From the NCBI GenBank assembly GCA_033026295.1, contig CM065186.1, positions 21,401,172-21,465,171 on the forward strand: a DNA stretch of 64,000 nt, in the 5' to 3' direction. Within the stretch, counting starts at the first letter, position 1; every line of letters begins with the position of its first letter. Made by a program: the position numbers and the translations under genes. Below, in pieces: positions 43,570-58,066 of the stretch. Below the pieces are notes generated by a model. That model had not been told where the DNA came from. It worked only from the letters and a program-made list of their open reading frames with translations, and made no database searches. This DNA comes from Channa striata. Lineage: Eukaryota; Chordata; Actinopteri; Anabantiformes; Channidae.

Positions 43570-46500
43570 CTTTCCTCAGCGAGAAAATGCTGATTTGGAG
43601 CCAAGCTTGTATTGAACAATTTCTGCACCAAACTCAAATAAAACTGTGTCTGCCTTCTTATTTAACCTAAATCCACTCAGCAGAACATATAAACAAGCTT
43701 GTGACATGTTTCCTTAAAAGACAGTAAATGCATGTAATTCCAGCATCCTTTTATGCTCGCAATCGCCTTTTCTCAGCGAGAAAATGCTATTTTGGAGCCA
43801 AGTTTGTATTTAACAATTTCTACACCAAACTCAAATAAAACTGTGTCTGCCTTCTTATTTAACCTAAATAAACTCAGCAGAACATATAACTAAGCTTGTG
43901 GCATGTTTTCTTAAACTACAGTAAATACATGTAATTCCAGCATCCTTTTATGCTCGCAATTGCGTTTTCTCAGCGAGAAAATGCTGTTTTGGAGCCAAAC
44001 TTGTATTGAACAATTTCTGCACCAAACTCAAATAAAACTGTATCTGCCTTCTTATTTAGCCTAAATCCACTCAGGAGAGACTGAAAATAAGCTTGTGGCA
44101 TGTTTCCTTAAAAGACAGTAAATGCATGTAATTCAATCATCCTTTTATGCTCATAATCGCCTTTTCTCAGAGAAAATGCTGTTTTGAAGCCAACTGTGTT
44201 GTATTGAACAATTTCTGCATCAAAACTCAAATAAAACTGTGTCTGCCTTCTTATTTAGCCTAAATCCACTCAGGAGAACATATAAACAAGCTTGTGGCAT
44301 GTTTCCTTAAAAGACAGTAAATGCATGTAATTCACGCATCCTTTTATGCTCTAAATCGCCTTTTCTCAGCAAGAAAATGCTGTTTTGAAGTCGAACTTGT
44401 ATTGAACAATTTCTGCACCAAACTCAAATAAAACTGTGTCTGCCTCTTATTTACCCTAATCCACTCAGGAGAACTATAAACAAGCTTGTGGCATGGTTCC
44501 TTAAAAGACAGTAAATGCATGTAATTCAAGCATCCATTTATGCTCATAATCGCCTTTTCTCAGCGAGAAAATGCTGTTTTGAAGCCAAGCTTGTATTTAA
44601 CAATTTCTGCACCAAACTCAAATAAAATTGTGTCTGCCTGCCTTCTTATTTCTCCTAAATCCACTCAGCAGAACATAAAACAACCTTGTGGGATTTTCCC
44701 TTAAAAGACAGTAAATGCATGTAATTCAGCATCCTTTTATGCTCATAATCACCTTTTCTCAGCGAGAAAATGCTGTTTTGAAGCCAACTTGTATTGAACA
44801 ATTTCTGCACCAAACTCAAATAAAACTGTGTCCCTTCTTATTTACCCTAATCCACTCAGCAGAACTGAAAATAAGCTTGTGACATGTTTCCTTAAAAGAC
44901 AGTAAATGCATGTAATTCAATCATCCTTTTATGCTCGCAATCGATTTTCTCAGCGAGAAAATGCTGTTTTGAAGCCAAGCTTGTATTGAACAATTTCTGC
45001 ACAAAACTCAAATAAAACTGTGTCTGCCTTCTTATTTAGCCTAAATCCACTCAGCAGAACATATAAACAAGCTTGTGGGATGTTTCCTTAAAAGACAGTA
45101 AATGCATGTAATTCAAGCATCCTTTTATTTTCGCAATCGCCTTTTCTCAGCAAGAAAATGCTGTTTTGAAGCCAAGCTTGTATTGAACAATTTCTGCACC
45201 AAACTCAAATAAAACTGTGTCTGCCTTCTTATTTAACCTAAATCCACTCAGCAGAACATATAAACAAGCTTGTGGCATTTTACCTTAAAAGACAGTAAAT
45301 GCATGTAATTCAAGCATCCTTTTATGCTCAGCAATCACCTTTTCTCAGCGAGAAAATACTGTTTTGAAGCCAACTTGTATTGAACAATTTCTGCACCAAA
45401 CTCAAATAAAACTGTGTCTGCCTTCTTATTTAGCCTAAATCCACTCAGCAGAACTATAAATAAGCTTGTGGCATGTTTCCTTAAAAGACAGTAAATGCAT
45501 GTAATTCAATCATCCTTTTATGTTCATAATCGCCTTTTCTCAGCGAGAAAATGCTGTTTTGAAGCCAAGCTTGTATTGAACAATTTCTGCACAAACTCAA
45601 ATAAAATTGTGTCTGCCTTCTTATTTAACCTAAATCCACTCAGCAGAACATATAAACAAGCTTGTGGGATGTTTCCTTAAAAGACAGTAAATGCATGTAA
45701 TTCAAGCATCCTTTTATTTTCGCAATCGCCTTTCTCAGCAAGAAAATGCTGTTTTGAAGCCAAGCTTGTATTGAACAATTTCTGCACCAAACTCAAATAA
45801 AACTGTGTCTGCCTTCTTATTTAACCTAAATCCACTCAGCAGAAATATAAACAAGCTTGTGACATGTTTCCTTAAAAGACAGTAAATGCATGTAATTCAA
45901 GCATCCTTTTTTGCTCAAAGAATCGATTTTTCTCAGCGAGAAAATGCTGTTTTGAAGCCAAGCTTGTATTGAACAATTTCTGCACCAAACTCAAATAAAA
46001 CTGTGTCTGCCTTCTTATTTAGCCTAAATCCACTCAGCAGAACATATAAATATGGTTGTAGGATGTTTCCTTAAAAGACAGTAAATGCATGTAATTCAAG
46101 CATCCATTTATTTTTCGCAATCACCTTTTCTCAGCGAAAAATGCTGTTTTGAAGCCAAGCTTGTATTGAACAATTTCTGCACCAAACTCAAATAAAACTG
46201 TGTCTGCCTTCTTATTTAGCCTAAATCCACTCAGGGAGAACTGAAAATAAGCTTGTGGCATTTTACCTTAAAATACAGTAAATGCATGTAATTCAAGCAT
46301 CCTTTTATGCTCAAATCACCTTTTCTCAGCGAGAAAATGCTGTTTTGAAGCCAAGCTTGTATTGAACAATTTCTGCACCAAACTCAAATAAAACTGTGTC
46401 TGCCTTCTTATTTAGCCTAAATCCTCTCAGCAGAACATATAAATAAGGTTGTGGGATGTTTCCTTAAAAGACAGTAAATGCATGTAATTCAAGCATCCTT

Positions 46501-49500
46501 TTATGCTCAGAATCGCCTTTTCTCAGCGAGAAAATGTTGTTTTGAAGCCAAGCTTGTATTGAACAATTTCTGCACCAAACTCAAATAAAACTGTGTCTGC
46601 CTTCTTATTTAGCCTAAATCCACTCAGGAGAGACTTAAAATAAGCTTGTGGCATGTTTCCTTAAAAGACAGTAAATGCATGTAATTCAAGCATCCTTTTA
46701 TTTTCGCAATCGCTTTTCTCAGCGAGAAAATGTTGTTTTGAAGCCAAGCTTGTATTGAACAATTTCTGCACCAAACTCAAATAAAACTGTGTCTGCCTTC
46801 TTATTTAGCCTAAATCCACTCAGGAGAACAGAAAATAAGCTTGTGGGAGGTTTCCTTAAAAGACAGTAAATGCATGTAATTCAAGCATCCTTTTATTTTT
46901 CGCAATCGCTTTTCTCAGCGAGAAAATGCTGTTTTGAAGCCAAGCTTGTATTGAACAATTTCTGCACCAAACTCAAATAAAACTGTGTCTGCCTTCTTAT
47001 TTAGCCTAAATCCACTCAGCAGAACATATAAACAAGGTTGTAGGATTTTACCTTAAAAGACAGTAAATGCATGTAATTCACGCATCCATTTATGTCATAA
47101 ATCACCTTTTCTCAGCGAGAAAATGCTGTTTTGAAGCCAAGCTTGTATTGAACAATTTCTGCACCAAACTCAAATAAAACTGTGTCTGCCTTCTTATTTA
47201 GCCTAAATCCACTCAGCAGAAATTATAAACAAGCTTGTGGGATGTTTCCTTAAAAGACAGTAAATGCATGTAATTCAAGCATCCATTTATGCTCGCAAAT
47301 CGCCTTTTCTCAGCGAGAAAATACTGTTTTGAAGCCAAGCTTGTATTGAACAATTTCTGCACCAAACTCAAATAAAACTGTGTCTGCCTTCTTATTTAGC
47401 CTAAATCCACTCAGCAGAAATTATAAATAAGCTTGTGACATGTTTCCTTAAAAGACAGTAAATGCATGTAATTCAAGCATCCATTTATTTTCGCAATCGT
47501 CTTTTCTCAGCGAGAAAATGTTGTTTTGAAGCCAAGCTTGTATTGAACAATTTCTGCACCAAACTCAAATAAAACTGTGTCTGCCTTCTTATTTAGCCTA
47601 AATCCTCTCAGCAGAACATATAAATATGGTTGTGGGATGTTTCCTTAAAAGACAGTAAATGCATGTAATTCAAGCATCCATTTATGCTCGCAATCGCCTT
47701 TGTCAGCGAAAAATGCTGTTTTGAAGCCAAGCTTGTATTGAACAATTTCTGCACCAAACTCAAATAAAACTGTGTCTGCCTTCTTATTTAGCCTAAATCC
47801 ACTCAGCAGAACATATAAACAAGCTTGTGGCATTTTTCCTTAAAAGACAGTAAATGCATGTAATTCAAGCATCCTTTTATTTTCAAATCACCTTTTCTCA
47901 GCGAGAAAATGCTGTTTTGAAGCCAAGCTTGTATTGAACAATTTCTGCACCAAACTCAAATAAAACTGTGTCTGCCTTCTTATTTAACCTAAATCCACTC
48001 AGCAGAACATATAAACAAGCTTGTGGGATATTTTCTTAAAATACAGTAAATGCATGTAATTCAAGCATCCATTTTATGCTCATAACGATTTTTCTCAGCG
48101 AGAAAATGCTGTTTTGAAGCCAAGCTTCTATTGAACAATTTCTGCACCAAACTCAAATAAAACTGTGTCTGCCTTCTTATTTAGCCTAAATCCACTCAGC
48201 AGAACATATAAACAAGCTTGTGGCATGTTTCCTTAAAAGACAGTAAATGCATGTAATTCAAGCATCCTTTTATTTTTCGCAATCACCTTTTCTCAGCGAA
48301 AAATGCTTTTTTGAACAATTGTATTGAACAATTTCTGCACCAAACTCAAATAAAACTGTGTCTGCCTTCTTATTTAGCCTAAATCCACTCAGCAGAACAT
48401 ATAAACAAGCTTGTGGCATTTTACCTTAAAAGACAGTAAATGCATGTAATTCAAGCATCCATTTATGCTCAGAATCACCTTTTCTCAGCGAGAAAATGCT
48501 GTTTTGAAGCCAAGCTTGTATTGAACAATTTCTGCACCAAACTCAAATAAAACTGTGTCTGCCTTCTTATTTAGCCTAAATCCACTCAGCAGAAATTATA
48601 AACAAGCTTGTGGGATGTTTCCTTAAAAGACAGTAAATGCATGTAATTCAAGCATCCTTTTATGCTCGTAACGCCTTTTCTCAGCGAGAAAATACTGTTT
48701 TGAAGCCAAGCTTGTATTGAACAATTTCTGCACCAAACTCAAATAAAACTGTGTCTGCCTTCTTATTTAGCCTAAACCACTCAGAGAGACTGAAAATAAG
48801 CTTGTGGCATGTTTCCTTAAAAGACAGTAAATGCATGTAATTCAAGCATCCATTTATGCTCGCAATCGCCTTTTCTGAGCGAAAAATGCTGTTTTGAAGC
48901 CAAGCTTGTATTGAACAATTTCTGCACCAAACTCAAATAAAACTGTGTCTGCCTTCTTATTTAGCCTTAAACCAATTCAGCAGAGACTGAAAATAAGCTT
49001 GTGACATGTTTCCTTAAAAGACAGTAAATGCATGTAATTCAAGCATCCATTTATGCTCAAGAATCGCCTTTTCTCAGCGAGAAAATGCTGTTTTGAAGCC
49101 AAGCTTGTATTGAACAATTTCTGCACCAAACTCAAATAAAACTGTGTCTGCCTTCTTATTTAGCCTAAATCCACTCAGCAGAACATATAAACAAGCTTGT
49201 GGCATTTTACCTTAAAAGACAGTAAATGCATGTAATTCAAGCATCCTTTTATTTTCGCAATCACCTTTTCTCAGCGAGAAAATGCTGTTTTGAAGCCAAG
49301 CTTGTATTGAACAATTTCTGCACCAAACTCAAATAAAACTGTGTCTGCCTTCTTATTTAACCTAAATCCACTAAGCAGAACATATAAATAAGGTTGTGGG
49401 ATGTTTCCTTAAAAGACAGTAAATGCATGTAATTCAAGCATCCATTTATGCTCAGAATGGCCTTTTCTCAGCGAGAAAATGCTGTTTTGAAGCCAAGCTT

Positions 49501-51129
49501 GTATTGAACAATTTCTGCACCAAACTCAAATAAAACTGTGTCTGCCTTCTTATTTAGCCTAAATCCACTCAGGAGAACTGAAAATAAGCTTGTGGCATGT
49601 TTCCTTAAAAGACAGTAAATGCATGTAATTCAAGCATCCTTTTATATGCTCGCAATCGCCTTTTCTCTGAGCGAGAAAATGCTGTTTTGAAGCCAAGCTT
49701 GTATTGAACAATTTCTGCACCAAACTCAAATAAAACTGTGTCTGCCTTCTTATTTAGCCTTAAACCAATTCGCAGAACTGAAAATAAGCTTGTGACATTT
49801 TACCTTAAAAGACAGTAAATGCATGTAATTCAAGCATCCATTTATGCTCATAATCACCTTTTCTCAGCGAGAAAATGCTGTTTTGAAGCCAAGCTTGTAT
49901 TGAACAATTTCTGCACCAAACTCAAATAAAACTGTGTCTGCCTTCTTATTTAGCCTAAATCCACTCAGCAGAACATATAAATAAGGTTGTGGGATGTTTC
50001 CTTAAAAGACAGTAAATGCATGTAATTCAAGCATCCATTTATGCTCGCAATCACCTTTTCTCAGCGAGAAAATGCTGTTTTGAAGCCAAGCTTGTATTGA
50101 ACAATTTCTGCACCAAACTCAAATAAAACTGTGTCTGCCTTCTTATTTAGCCTAAATCCACTCAGAACATATAAATATGGTTGTGGGATGTTTCCTTAAA
50201 AGACAGTAAATGCATGTAATTCAAGCATCCTTTTATTTTCGCAATCGCCTTTCTCAGCGAGAAAATGCTGTTTTGAAGCCAAGCTTGTATTGAACAATTT
50301 CTGCACCAAACTGAAATAAAATTGTGTCTGCCTTCTTATTTAACTTAAATCCACTCAGCAGAACTGAAAATAAGCTTGTGGCATGTTTCCTTAAAAGACA
50401 GTAAATGCATGTAATTCAAGCATCCATTTATGCTCATAAACGCTTTTTCTCAGCGAGAAAATGCTGTTTTGAAGCCAAGCTTGTATTGAACAATTTCTGC
50501 ACCAAACTCAAATAAAACTGTGTCTGCCTTCTTATTTAGCCTAAATCCACTAAGCAGAACATATAAATATGGTTGAGGGATGTTTCCTTAAAAGACAGTA
50601 AATGCATGAAATTCAAGCATCCATTTATGCTCATAATGGCCTTTTCTCAGCGAAAAATGCTGTTTTGAAGCCAAGCTTGTATTGAACAATTTCTGCACCA
50701 AACTCAAATAAAACTGTGTCTGCCTTCTTATTTAGCCTAAATCCAATCAGGAGAGACTGAAAATAAGCTTGTGGCATGTTTCCTCAAAAGACAGTAAATG
50801 CATGTAATTCAAGCATCCATTTATGCTCATAATCACCTTTTCTCAGCGAGAAAATGCTGTTTTGAAGCCAAGCTTGTATTGAACAATTTCTGCACCAAAC
50901 TCAAATAAAACTGTGTCTGCCTTCTTATTTAGCCTAAATCCAATCAGGAGAACTGAAAATAAGCTTGTGAGATGTTTCCTTAAAAGACAATAAATGCATG
51001 TAATTCAAGCATCCTTTTATGCTTTCGCAATCGCCTTTTCTCAGCGAGAAAATACTGTTTTGAAGCCAAGCTTGTATTGAACAATTTCTGCACCAAACTC
51101 AAATAAAACTGTGTCTGCCTTCTTATTTA

Positions 51130-54000
51130 GCCTAAATCCTCTCAGCAGAACATATAAATATGGTTGTGGGATGTTTCCTTAAAAGACAGTAAATGCATGT
51201 AATTCAAGCATCCATTTATGCTCGCTATCAACTTTTCTGAGCGAGAAAATGCTGTTTTGAAGCCAAGCTTGTATTGAACAATTTCTGCAACCAAACTCAA
51301 ATAAAACTGTGTCTGCCTTCTTATTTAGCCTAAATCCACTCAGCAGAACATATAAACAAGCTTGTGGCATGTTTCCTTAAAAGACAGTAAATGCATGTAA
51401 TTCAAGCATCCTTTTATGCTCAGAATCGCCTTTTCTCAGCGAGAAAATACTGTTTTGAAGCCAAGCTTGTATTGAACAATTTCTGCACCAAACTCAAATA
51501 AAACTGTGTCTGCCTTCTTATTTAGCCTAAATCCACTCAGCAGAAATTATAAACAAGCTTGTGGGATGTTTCCTTAAAAGACAGTAAATGCATGTAATTC
51601 AAGCATCCTTTTATGCTCATAAACGCCTTTTCTCAGCGAGAAAATACTGTTTTGAAGCCAAGCTTGTATTGAACAATTTCTGCACCAAACTCAAATAAAA
51701 CTGTGTCTGCCTTCTTATTTAGCCTAAATCCACTCAGCAAAAATTATAAACAAGCTTGTGGGATATTTCCTTAAAAGACAGTAAATGCATGTAATTCAAG
51801 CATCCTTTTATGCTCGCAATCGATTTTTCTCAGCGAGAAAATGGTGTTTTGAAGCCAAGCTTGTATTGAACAATTTCTGCACCAAACTCAAATAAAACTG
51901 TGTCTGCCTTCTTATTTAGCCTAAATCCAATCAGGAGAGACTGAAAATAAGCTTGTGACATGTTTCCTCAAAAGACAGTAAATGCATGTAATTCAAGCAT
52001 CCTTTATTTTTCGCAAATCGCCTTTTCTCAGCGAGAAAATGCTGTTTTGAAGCCAAGCTTGTATTGAACAATTTCTGCACCAAACTCAAATAAAACAGTG
52101 TCTGCCTTCTTATTTAGCCTAAATCCACTCAGCAGAAATTATAAACAAGCTTGTGGGATGGTTCCTTAAAAGACAGTAAATGCATGTAATTCAAGCATCC
52201 TTTTATGCTCGCAATCACCTTTTCTCAGCGAGAAAATACTGTTTTGAAGCCAAGCTTGTATTGAACAATTTCTGCACCAAACTCAAATAAAACTGTGTCT
52301 GCCTTCTTATTTAGCCTAAATCCTCTCAGCAGAACATATAAACAAGCTTGTGGGATGTTTCCTTAAAAGACAGTAAATGCATGTAATTCAAGCATCCATT
52401 TATGCTCATAATCACCTTTTCTCAGCGAGAAAATACTGTTTTGAAGCCAAGCTTGTATTGAACAATTTCTGCACCAAACTCAAATAAAACTGTGTCTGCC
52501 TTCTTATTTAGCCTAAACCAATCAGGAGAGACTGAAAATAAGCTTGTGACATGTTTCCTTAAAACACAGTAAATGCATGTAATTCAAGCATCCATTTATG
52601 CTTTAATCTTCTTTTCCCAGCCAGAAAATACTGTTTTGAAGCCAAGCTTGTATTGAACAATTTCTGCACCAAACTCAAATAAAACTGTGTCTGCCTTCTT
52701 ATTTAACCTAAATCCAATAAGGAGAGACTGAAAATAAGCTTGTGAGATGTTTCCTTAAAAGACAGTAAATGCATGTAATTCAAGCATCCATTTATGCTCG
52801 CAAACGCCTTTTCTGAGCGAGAAAATGCTGTTTTGAAGCCAAGCTTGTATTGAACAATTTCTGCACCAAACTCAAATAAAACTGTGTCTGCCTTCTTATT
52901 TAGCCTAAATCCACTCAGCAGAACATATAAACAAGCTTGTGGCATGTTTCCTTAAAAGACAGTAAATGCATGTAATTCAAGCATCCTTTTATTTTCACAA
53001 TCGCCTTTTCTCAGCGAAAAATGCTGTTTTAAGCCAAGCTTGTATTGAACAATTTCTGCACCAAACTCAAATAAAACTGTGTCTGCCTTCTTATTTAGCC
53101 TAAATCCAATCAGGAGAGACTGAAAATAAGCTTGTGACATGTTTCCTCAAAGACAGTAAATGCATGTAATTCAAGCATCCTTTTATTTTTCGAATCACCT
53201 TTTCTCAGCGAGAAAATGCTGTTTTTAAGCCAAGCTTGTATTGAACAATTTCTGCACCAAACTCAAATAAAACTGTGTCTGCCTTCTTATTTAGCCTAAA
53301 TCCTCTCAGCAGAACATATAAATATGGTTGTGGATGTTTCCTTAAAAGACAGTAAATGCATGTAATTCAAGCATCCATTTATGCTCATAATCTTCTTTTC
53401 TCAGCGAGAAAATACTGTTTTGAAGCCAAGCTTGTATTGAACAATTTCTGCACCAAACTCAAATAAAACTGTGTCTGCCTTCTTATTTAGCCTTAAACCA
53501 ATCAGGAGAGACTGAAAATAAGCTTGTGACATGTTTCCTTAAAACACAGTAAATGCATGTAATTCAAGCATCCATTTATGCTCATAATCGCCTTTTCTCA
53601 GCGAGAAAATACTGTTTTGAAGCCAAGCTTGTATTGAACAATTTCTGCACCAAACTCAAATAAAACTGTGTCTGCCTTCTTATTTAGCCTAAATCCTCTC
53701 AGCAGAACATATAAATATGGTTGTGGGGTGTTTCCTTAAAAGACAGTAAATGCATGTAATTCAAGCATCCATTTATGCTCGCTATCAACTTTTCTGAGCG
53801 AGAAAATGCTGTTTTGAAGCCAAGCTTGTATTGAACAATTTCTGCACCAAACTCAAATAAAACAGTGTCTGCCTTCTTATTTAGCCTAAATCCACTCAGC
53901 AGAACATATAAACAAGGTTGTGGCATGTTTCCTTAAAAGACAGTAAATGCATGTAATTCAAGCATCCATTTATTTTCGCAATCACCTTTTCTCAGCGAGA
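51130..54000. repeat. higher-order block A of the satellite
   Basis: Within the array this block has a distinctive order of unit variants: GCTATCAAC (51,224), ATGGTG in place of ATGCTG (51,841), CCCAGCCAG (52,616), GTTTTTAAGC (53,221) and ACAGTGTC (53,862). The same order recurs in block B. Confidence 0.75.
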
Positions 54001-57000
54001 AAATGCTGTTTTGAAGCCAAGCTTGTATTGAACAATTTCTGCACCAAACTCAAATAAAACTGTGTCTGCCTTCTTATTTAGCCTAAATCCAATCAGCAGA
54101 ACATATAAATATGGTTGTGGGATGTTTCCTTAAAAGACAGTAAATGCATGTAATTCAAGCATCCATTTATGCTCATAATGGCCTTTTCTCAGCGAGAAAA
54201 TGCTGTTTTGAAGCCAAGCTTGTATTGAACAATTTCTGCACCAAACTCAAATAAAACTGTGTCTGCCTTCTTATTTAGCCTAAATCCTCTCAACAGAACA
54301 TATAAATATGGTTGTGGGATGTTTCCTTAAAAGACAGTAAATGCATGTAATTCAAGCATCCATTTATGCTCAGCAATCTTCTTTTCTCAGCGAGAAAATA
54401 CTGTTTTGAAGCCAAGCTTGTATTGAACAATTTCTGCACCAAACTCAAATAAAACTGTGTCTGCCTTCTTATTTAGCCTTAAACCAATCAGGAGAAACTG
54501 AAAATAAGCTTGTGACATGTTTCCTTAAAACACAGTAAATGCATGTAATTCAAGCATCCATTTATGCTCGCAATCTTCTTTTCCCAGCGAGAAAATACTG
54601 TTTTGAAGCCAAGCTTGTATTGAACAATTTCTGCACCAAACTCAAATAAAACTGTGTCTGCCTTCTTATTTAGCCTAAATCCACTCAGCAGAAATTATAA
54701 ACAAGCTTGTGGGATGGTTCCTTAAAAGACAGTAAATGCATGTCATTCAAGCATCCTTTTATGCTCGCAATCGCCTTTTCTCAGCGAGAAAATACTGTTT
54801 TGAAGCCAAGCTTGTATTGAACAATTTCTGCACCAAACTCAAATAAAACTGTGTCTGCCTTCTTATTTAGCCTAAATCCTCTCAGCAGAACATATAAATA
54901 AGGTTGTGGGATGTTTCCTTAAAAGACAGTAAATGCATGTAATTCAAGCATCCATTTATGCTCGTAATCTTCTTTTCTCAGCAAGAAAATACTGTTTTGA
55001 AGCCAAGCTTGTATTGAACAATTTCTGCACCAAACTCAAATAAAACTGTGTCTGCCTTCTTATTTAGCCTTAAACCAATCAGGAGAGACTGAAAATAAGC
55101 TTGTGACATGTTTCCTTAAAAGACAGTAAATGCATGTAATTCAAGCATCCATTTATGCTCAAATCTTCTTTTCCCAGCGAGAAAATACTGTTTTGAAGCC
55201 AAGCTTGTATTGAACAATTTCTGCACCAAACTCAAATAAAACTGTGTCTGCCTTCTTATTTAGCCTAAATCCAATCAGGAGAGACTGAAAATAAGCTTGT
55301 GAGATGTTTCCTTGAAAGACAGTAAATGCATGTAATTCAAGCATCCATTTATGCTCAGCAATCTTCTTTTCTCAGCGAGAAAATACTGTTTTGAAGCCAA
55401 GCTTGTATTGAACAATTTCTGCACCAAACTCAAATAAAACTGTGTCTGCCTTCTTATTTAGCCTAAATCCTCTCAGCAGAACATATAAATATGGTTGTGG
55501 ATGTTTCCTTAAAAGACAGTAAATGCATGTAATTCAAGCATCCATTTATGCTCGCTATCAACTTTTCTGAGCGAGAAAATGCTGTTTTTAAGCCAAGCTT
55601 GTATTGAACAATTTCTGCACCAAACTCAAATAAAACTGTGTCTGCCTTCTTATTTAGCCTAAATCCACTCAGCAGAACATATAAACAAGCTTGTGGCATT
55701 TTACCTTAAAAGACAGTAAATGCATGTAATTCAAGTGTCCTTTATGCTCGCAATCACCTTTTCTCAGCGAGAAAATGCTGTTTTGAAGCCAAGCTTGTAT
55801 TGAACAATTTCTGCACCAAACTCAAATAAAACTGTGTCTGCCTTCTTATTTAGCCTAAATCCACTCAGCAGAACATATAAACAAGCTTGTGGATGTTTCC
55901 TTAAAAGACAGTAAATGCATGTAATTCAAGCATCCTTTTATGCTCTAAATCGCCTTTTCTCAGCGAGAAAATATTGTTTTGAAGCCAAGCTTGTATTGAA
56001 CAATTTCTGCACCAAACTCAAATAAAACTGTGTCTGCCTTCTTATTTAGCCTAAATCCACTCAGCAGAACATATAAACAAGCTTGTGGCATGTTTCCTTA
56101 AAAGACAGTAAATGCATGTAATTCAAGCATCCTTTTATTTTCGCAATGGCCTTTTCTCAGCGAGAAAATGCTGTTTTGAAGCCAAGCTTGTATTGAACAA
56201 TTTCTGCACCAAACTCAAATAAAACTGTGTCTGCCTTCTTATTTAGCCTAAATCCAATCAGCAGAACATATAAATATGGTTGTGGATGTTTCCTTAAAAG
56301 ACAGTAAATGCATGTAATTCAAGCATCCATTTATGCTCGCAATGGCCTTTTCTCAGCGAGAAAATGCTGTTTTGAAGCCAAGCTTGTATTGAACAATTTC
56401 TGCACCAAACTCAAATAAAACTGTGTCTGCCTTCTTATTTAGCCTAAATCCACTCAGGAGAGACTGAAAATAAGCTTGTGGCATGTTTCCTTAAAAGACA
56501 GTAAATGCATGTAATTCAAGCATCCATTTATGCTCGCAAATCGCCTTTTCTGAGCGAGAAAATGCTGTTTTGAAGCCAAGCTTGTATTGAACAATTTCTG
56601 CACCAAACTCAAATAAAACTGTGTCTGCCTTCTTATTTAGCCTTAAACCAATTCGGAGAGACTGAAAACAAGCTTGTGACATGTTTCCTTAAAAGACAGT
56701 AAATGCATGTAATTCAAGCATCCATTTATTTTCGCAAATCGCCTTTTCTCAGCGAGAAAATGCTGTTTTGAAGCCAAGCTTGTATTGAACAATTTCTGCA
56801 CCAAACTCAAATAAAACTGTGTCTGCCTTCTTATTTAGCCTAAATCCACTCAGCAGAACATATAAACAAGCTTGTGGGATGTTTCCTTAAAAGACAGTAA
56901 ATGCATGTAATTCAAGCATCCTTTATGCTCAGAATCACCTTTTCTCAGCGAGAAAATGCTGTTTTGAAGCCAAGCTTGTATTGAACAATTTCTGCACCAA

Positions 57001-57944
57001 ACTCAAATAAAACTGTGTCTGCCTTCTTATTTAGCCTAAATCCTCTCAGCAGAACATATAAATAAGGTTGTGGGATGTTTCCTTAAAAGACAGTAAATGC
57101 ATGTAATTCAAGCATCCTTTTATTTTTCGCAATGGCCTTTTCTCAGCGAGAAAATGCTGTTTTGAAGCCAAGCTTGTATTGAACAATTTCTGCACCAAAC
57201 TGAAATAAAATTGTGTCTGCCTTCTTATTTAACCTTAAATCCAATCAGGAGAGACTGAAAATAAGCTTGTGACATGTTTCCTTAAAAGACAGTAAATGCA
57301 TGTAATTCAAGCATCCATTTATGTTGGCAAAACGCTTTTTCTCAGCGAGAAAATGCTGTTTTGAAGCCAAGCTTGTATTGAACAATTTCTGCACCAAACT
57401 CAAATAAAACTGTGTCTGCCTTCTTATTTAGCCTAAATCCTCTAGCAGAAATTATAAATATGGTTGTGACATGTTTCCTCAAAAGACAGTAAATGCATGT
57501 AATTCAAGCATCCATTTATTTTCGCAATGGCCTTTTCTCAGCGAGAAAATGCTGTTTTGAAGCCAAGCTTGTATTGAACAATTTCTGCACCAAACTCAAA
57601 TAAAACTGTGTCTGCCTTCTTATTTAGCCTAAATCCACTCAGGAGAGACTGAAAATAAGCTTGTGGCATGTTTCCTTAAAAGACAGTAAATGCATGTAAT
57701 TCAAGCATCCTTTTATGCTCAAGAATCACCTTTTCTCAGCGAGAAAATGCTGTTTTGAAGCCAAGCTTGTATTGAACAATTTCTGAACCAAACTCAAATA
57801 AAACTGTGTCTGCCTTCTTATTTAGCCTAAATCCAATCAGCAGAAATTGAAAATAAGCTTGTGAGATGTTTCCTTAAAAGACAATAAATGCATGTAATTC
57901 AAGCATCCTTTATTTTCGCAATCTTCTTTTCTCAGCGAGAAAAT

Positions 57945-58066
57945 ACTGTTTTGAAAACCAAATAAAACTGTGTTGTATTGAACAATTTAAACTGCATGGT
58001 TCCAAACTCAAATGCATAAAATCTGTGTCTGCCTCAGCGAGAAAATCTTATTTAGCCTAAATCCTC
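57945..58066. repeat. scrambled satellite unit
   Basis: Instead of the usual order, words of the unit (CAAATAAAACTGTG, TTGTATTGAACAATTT, GCATGGTTCC, CCTCAGCGAGAAAATC) appear shuffled. It lies immediately left of higher-order block B. Confidence 0.85.
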
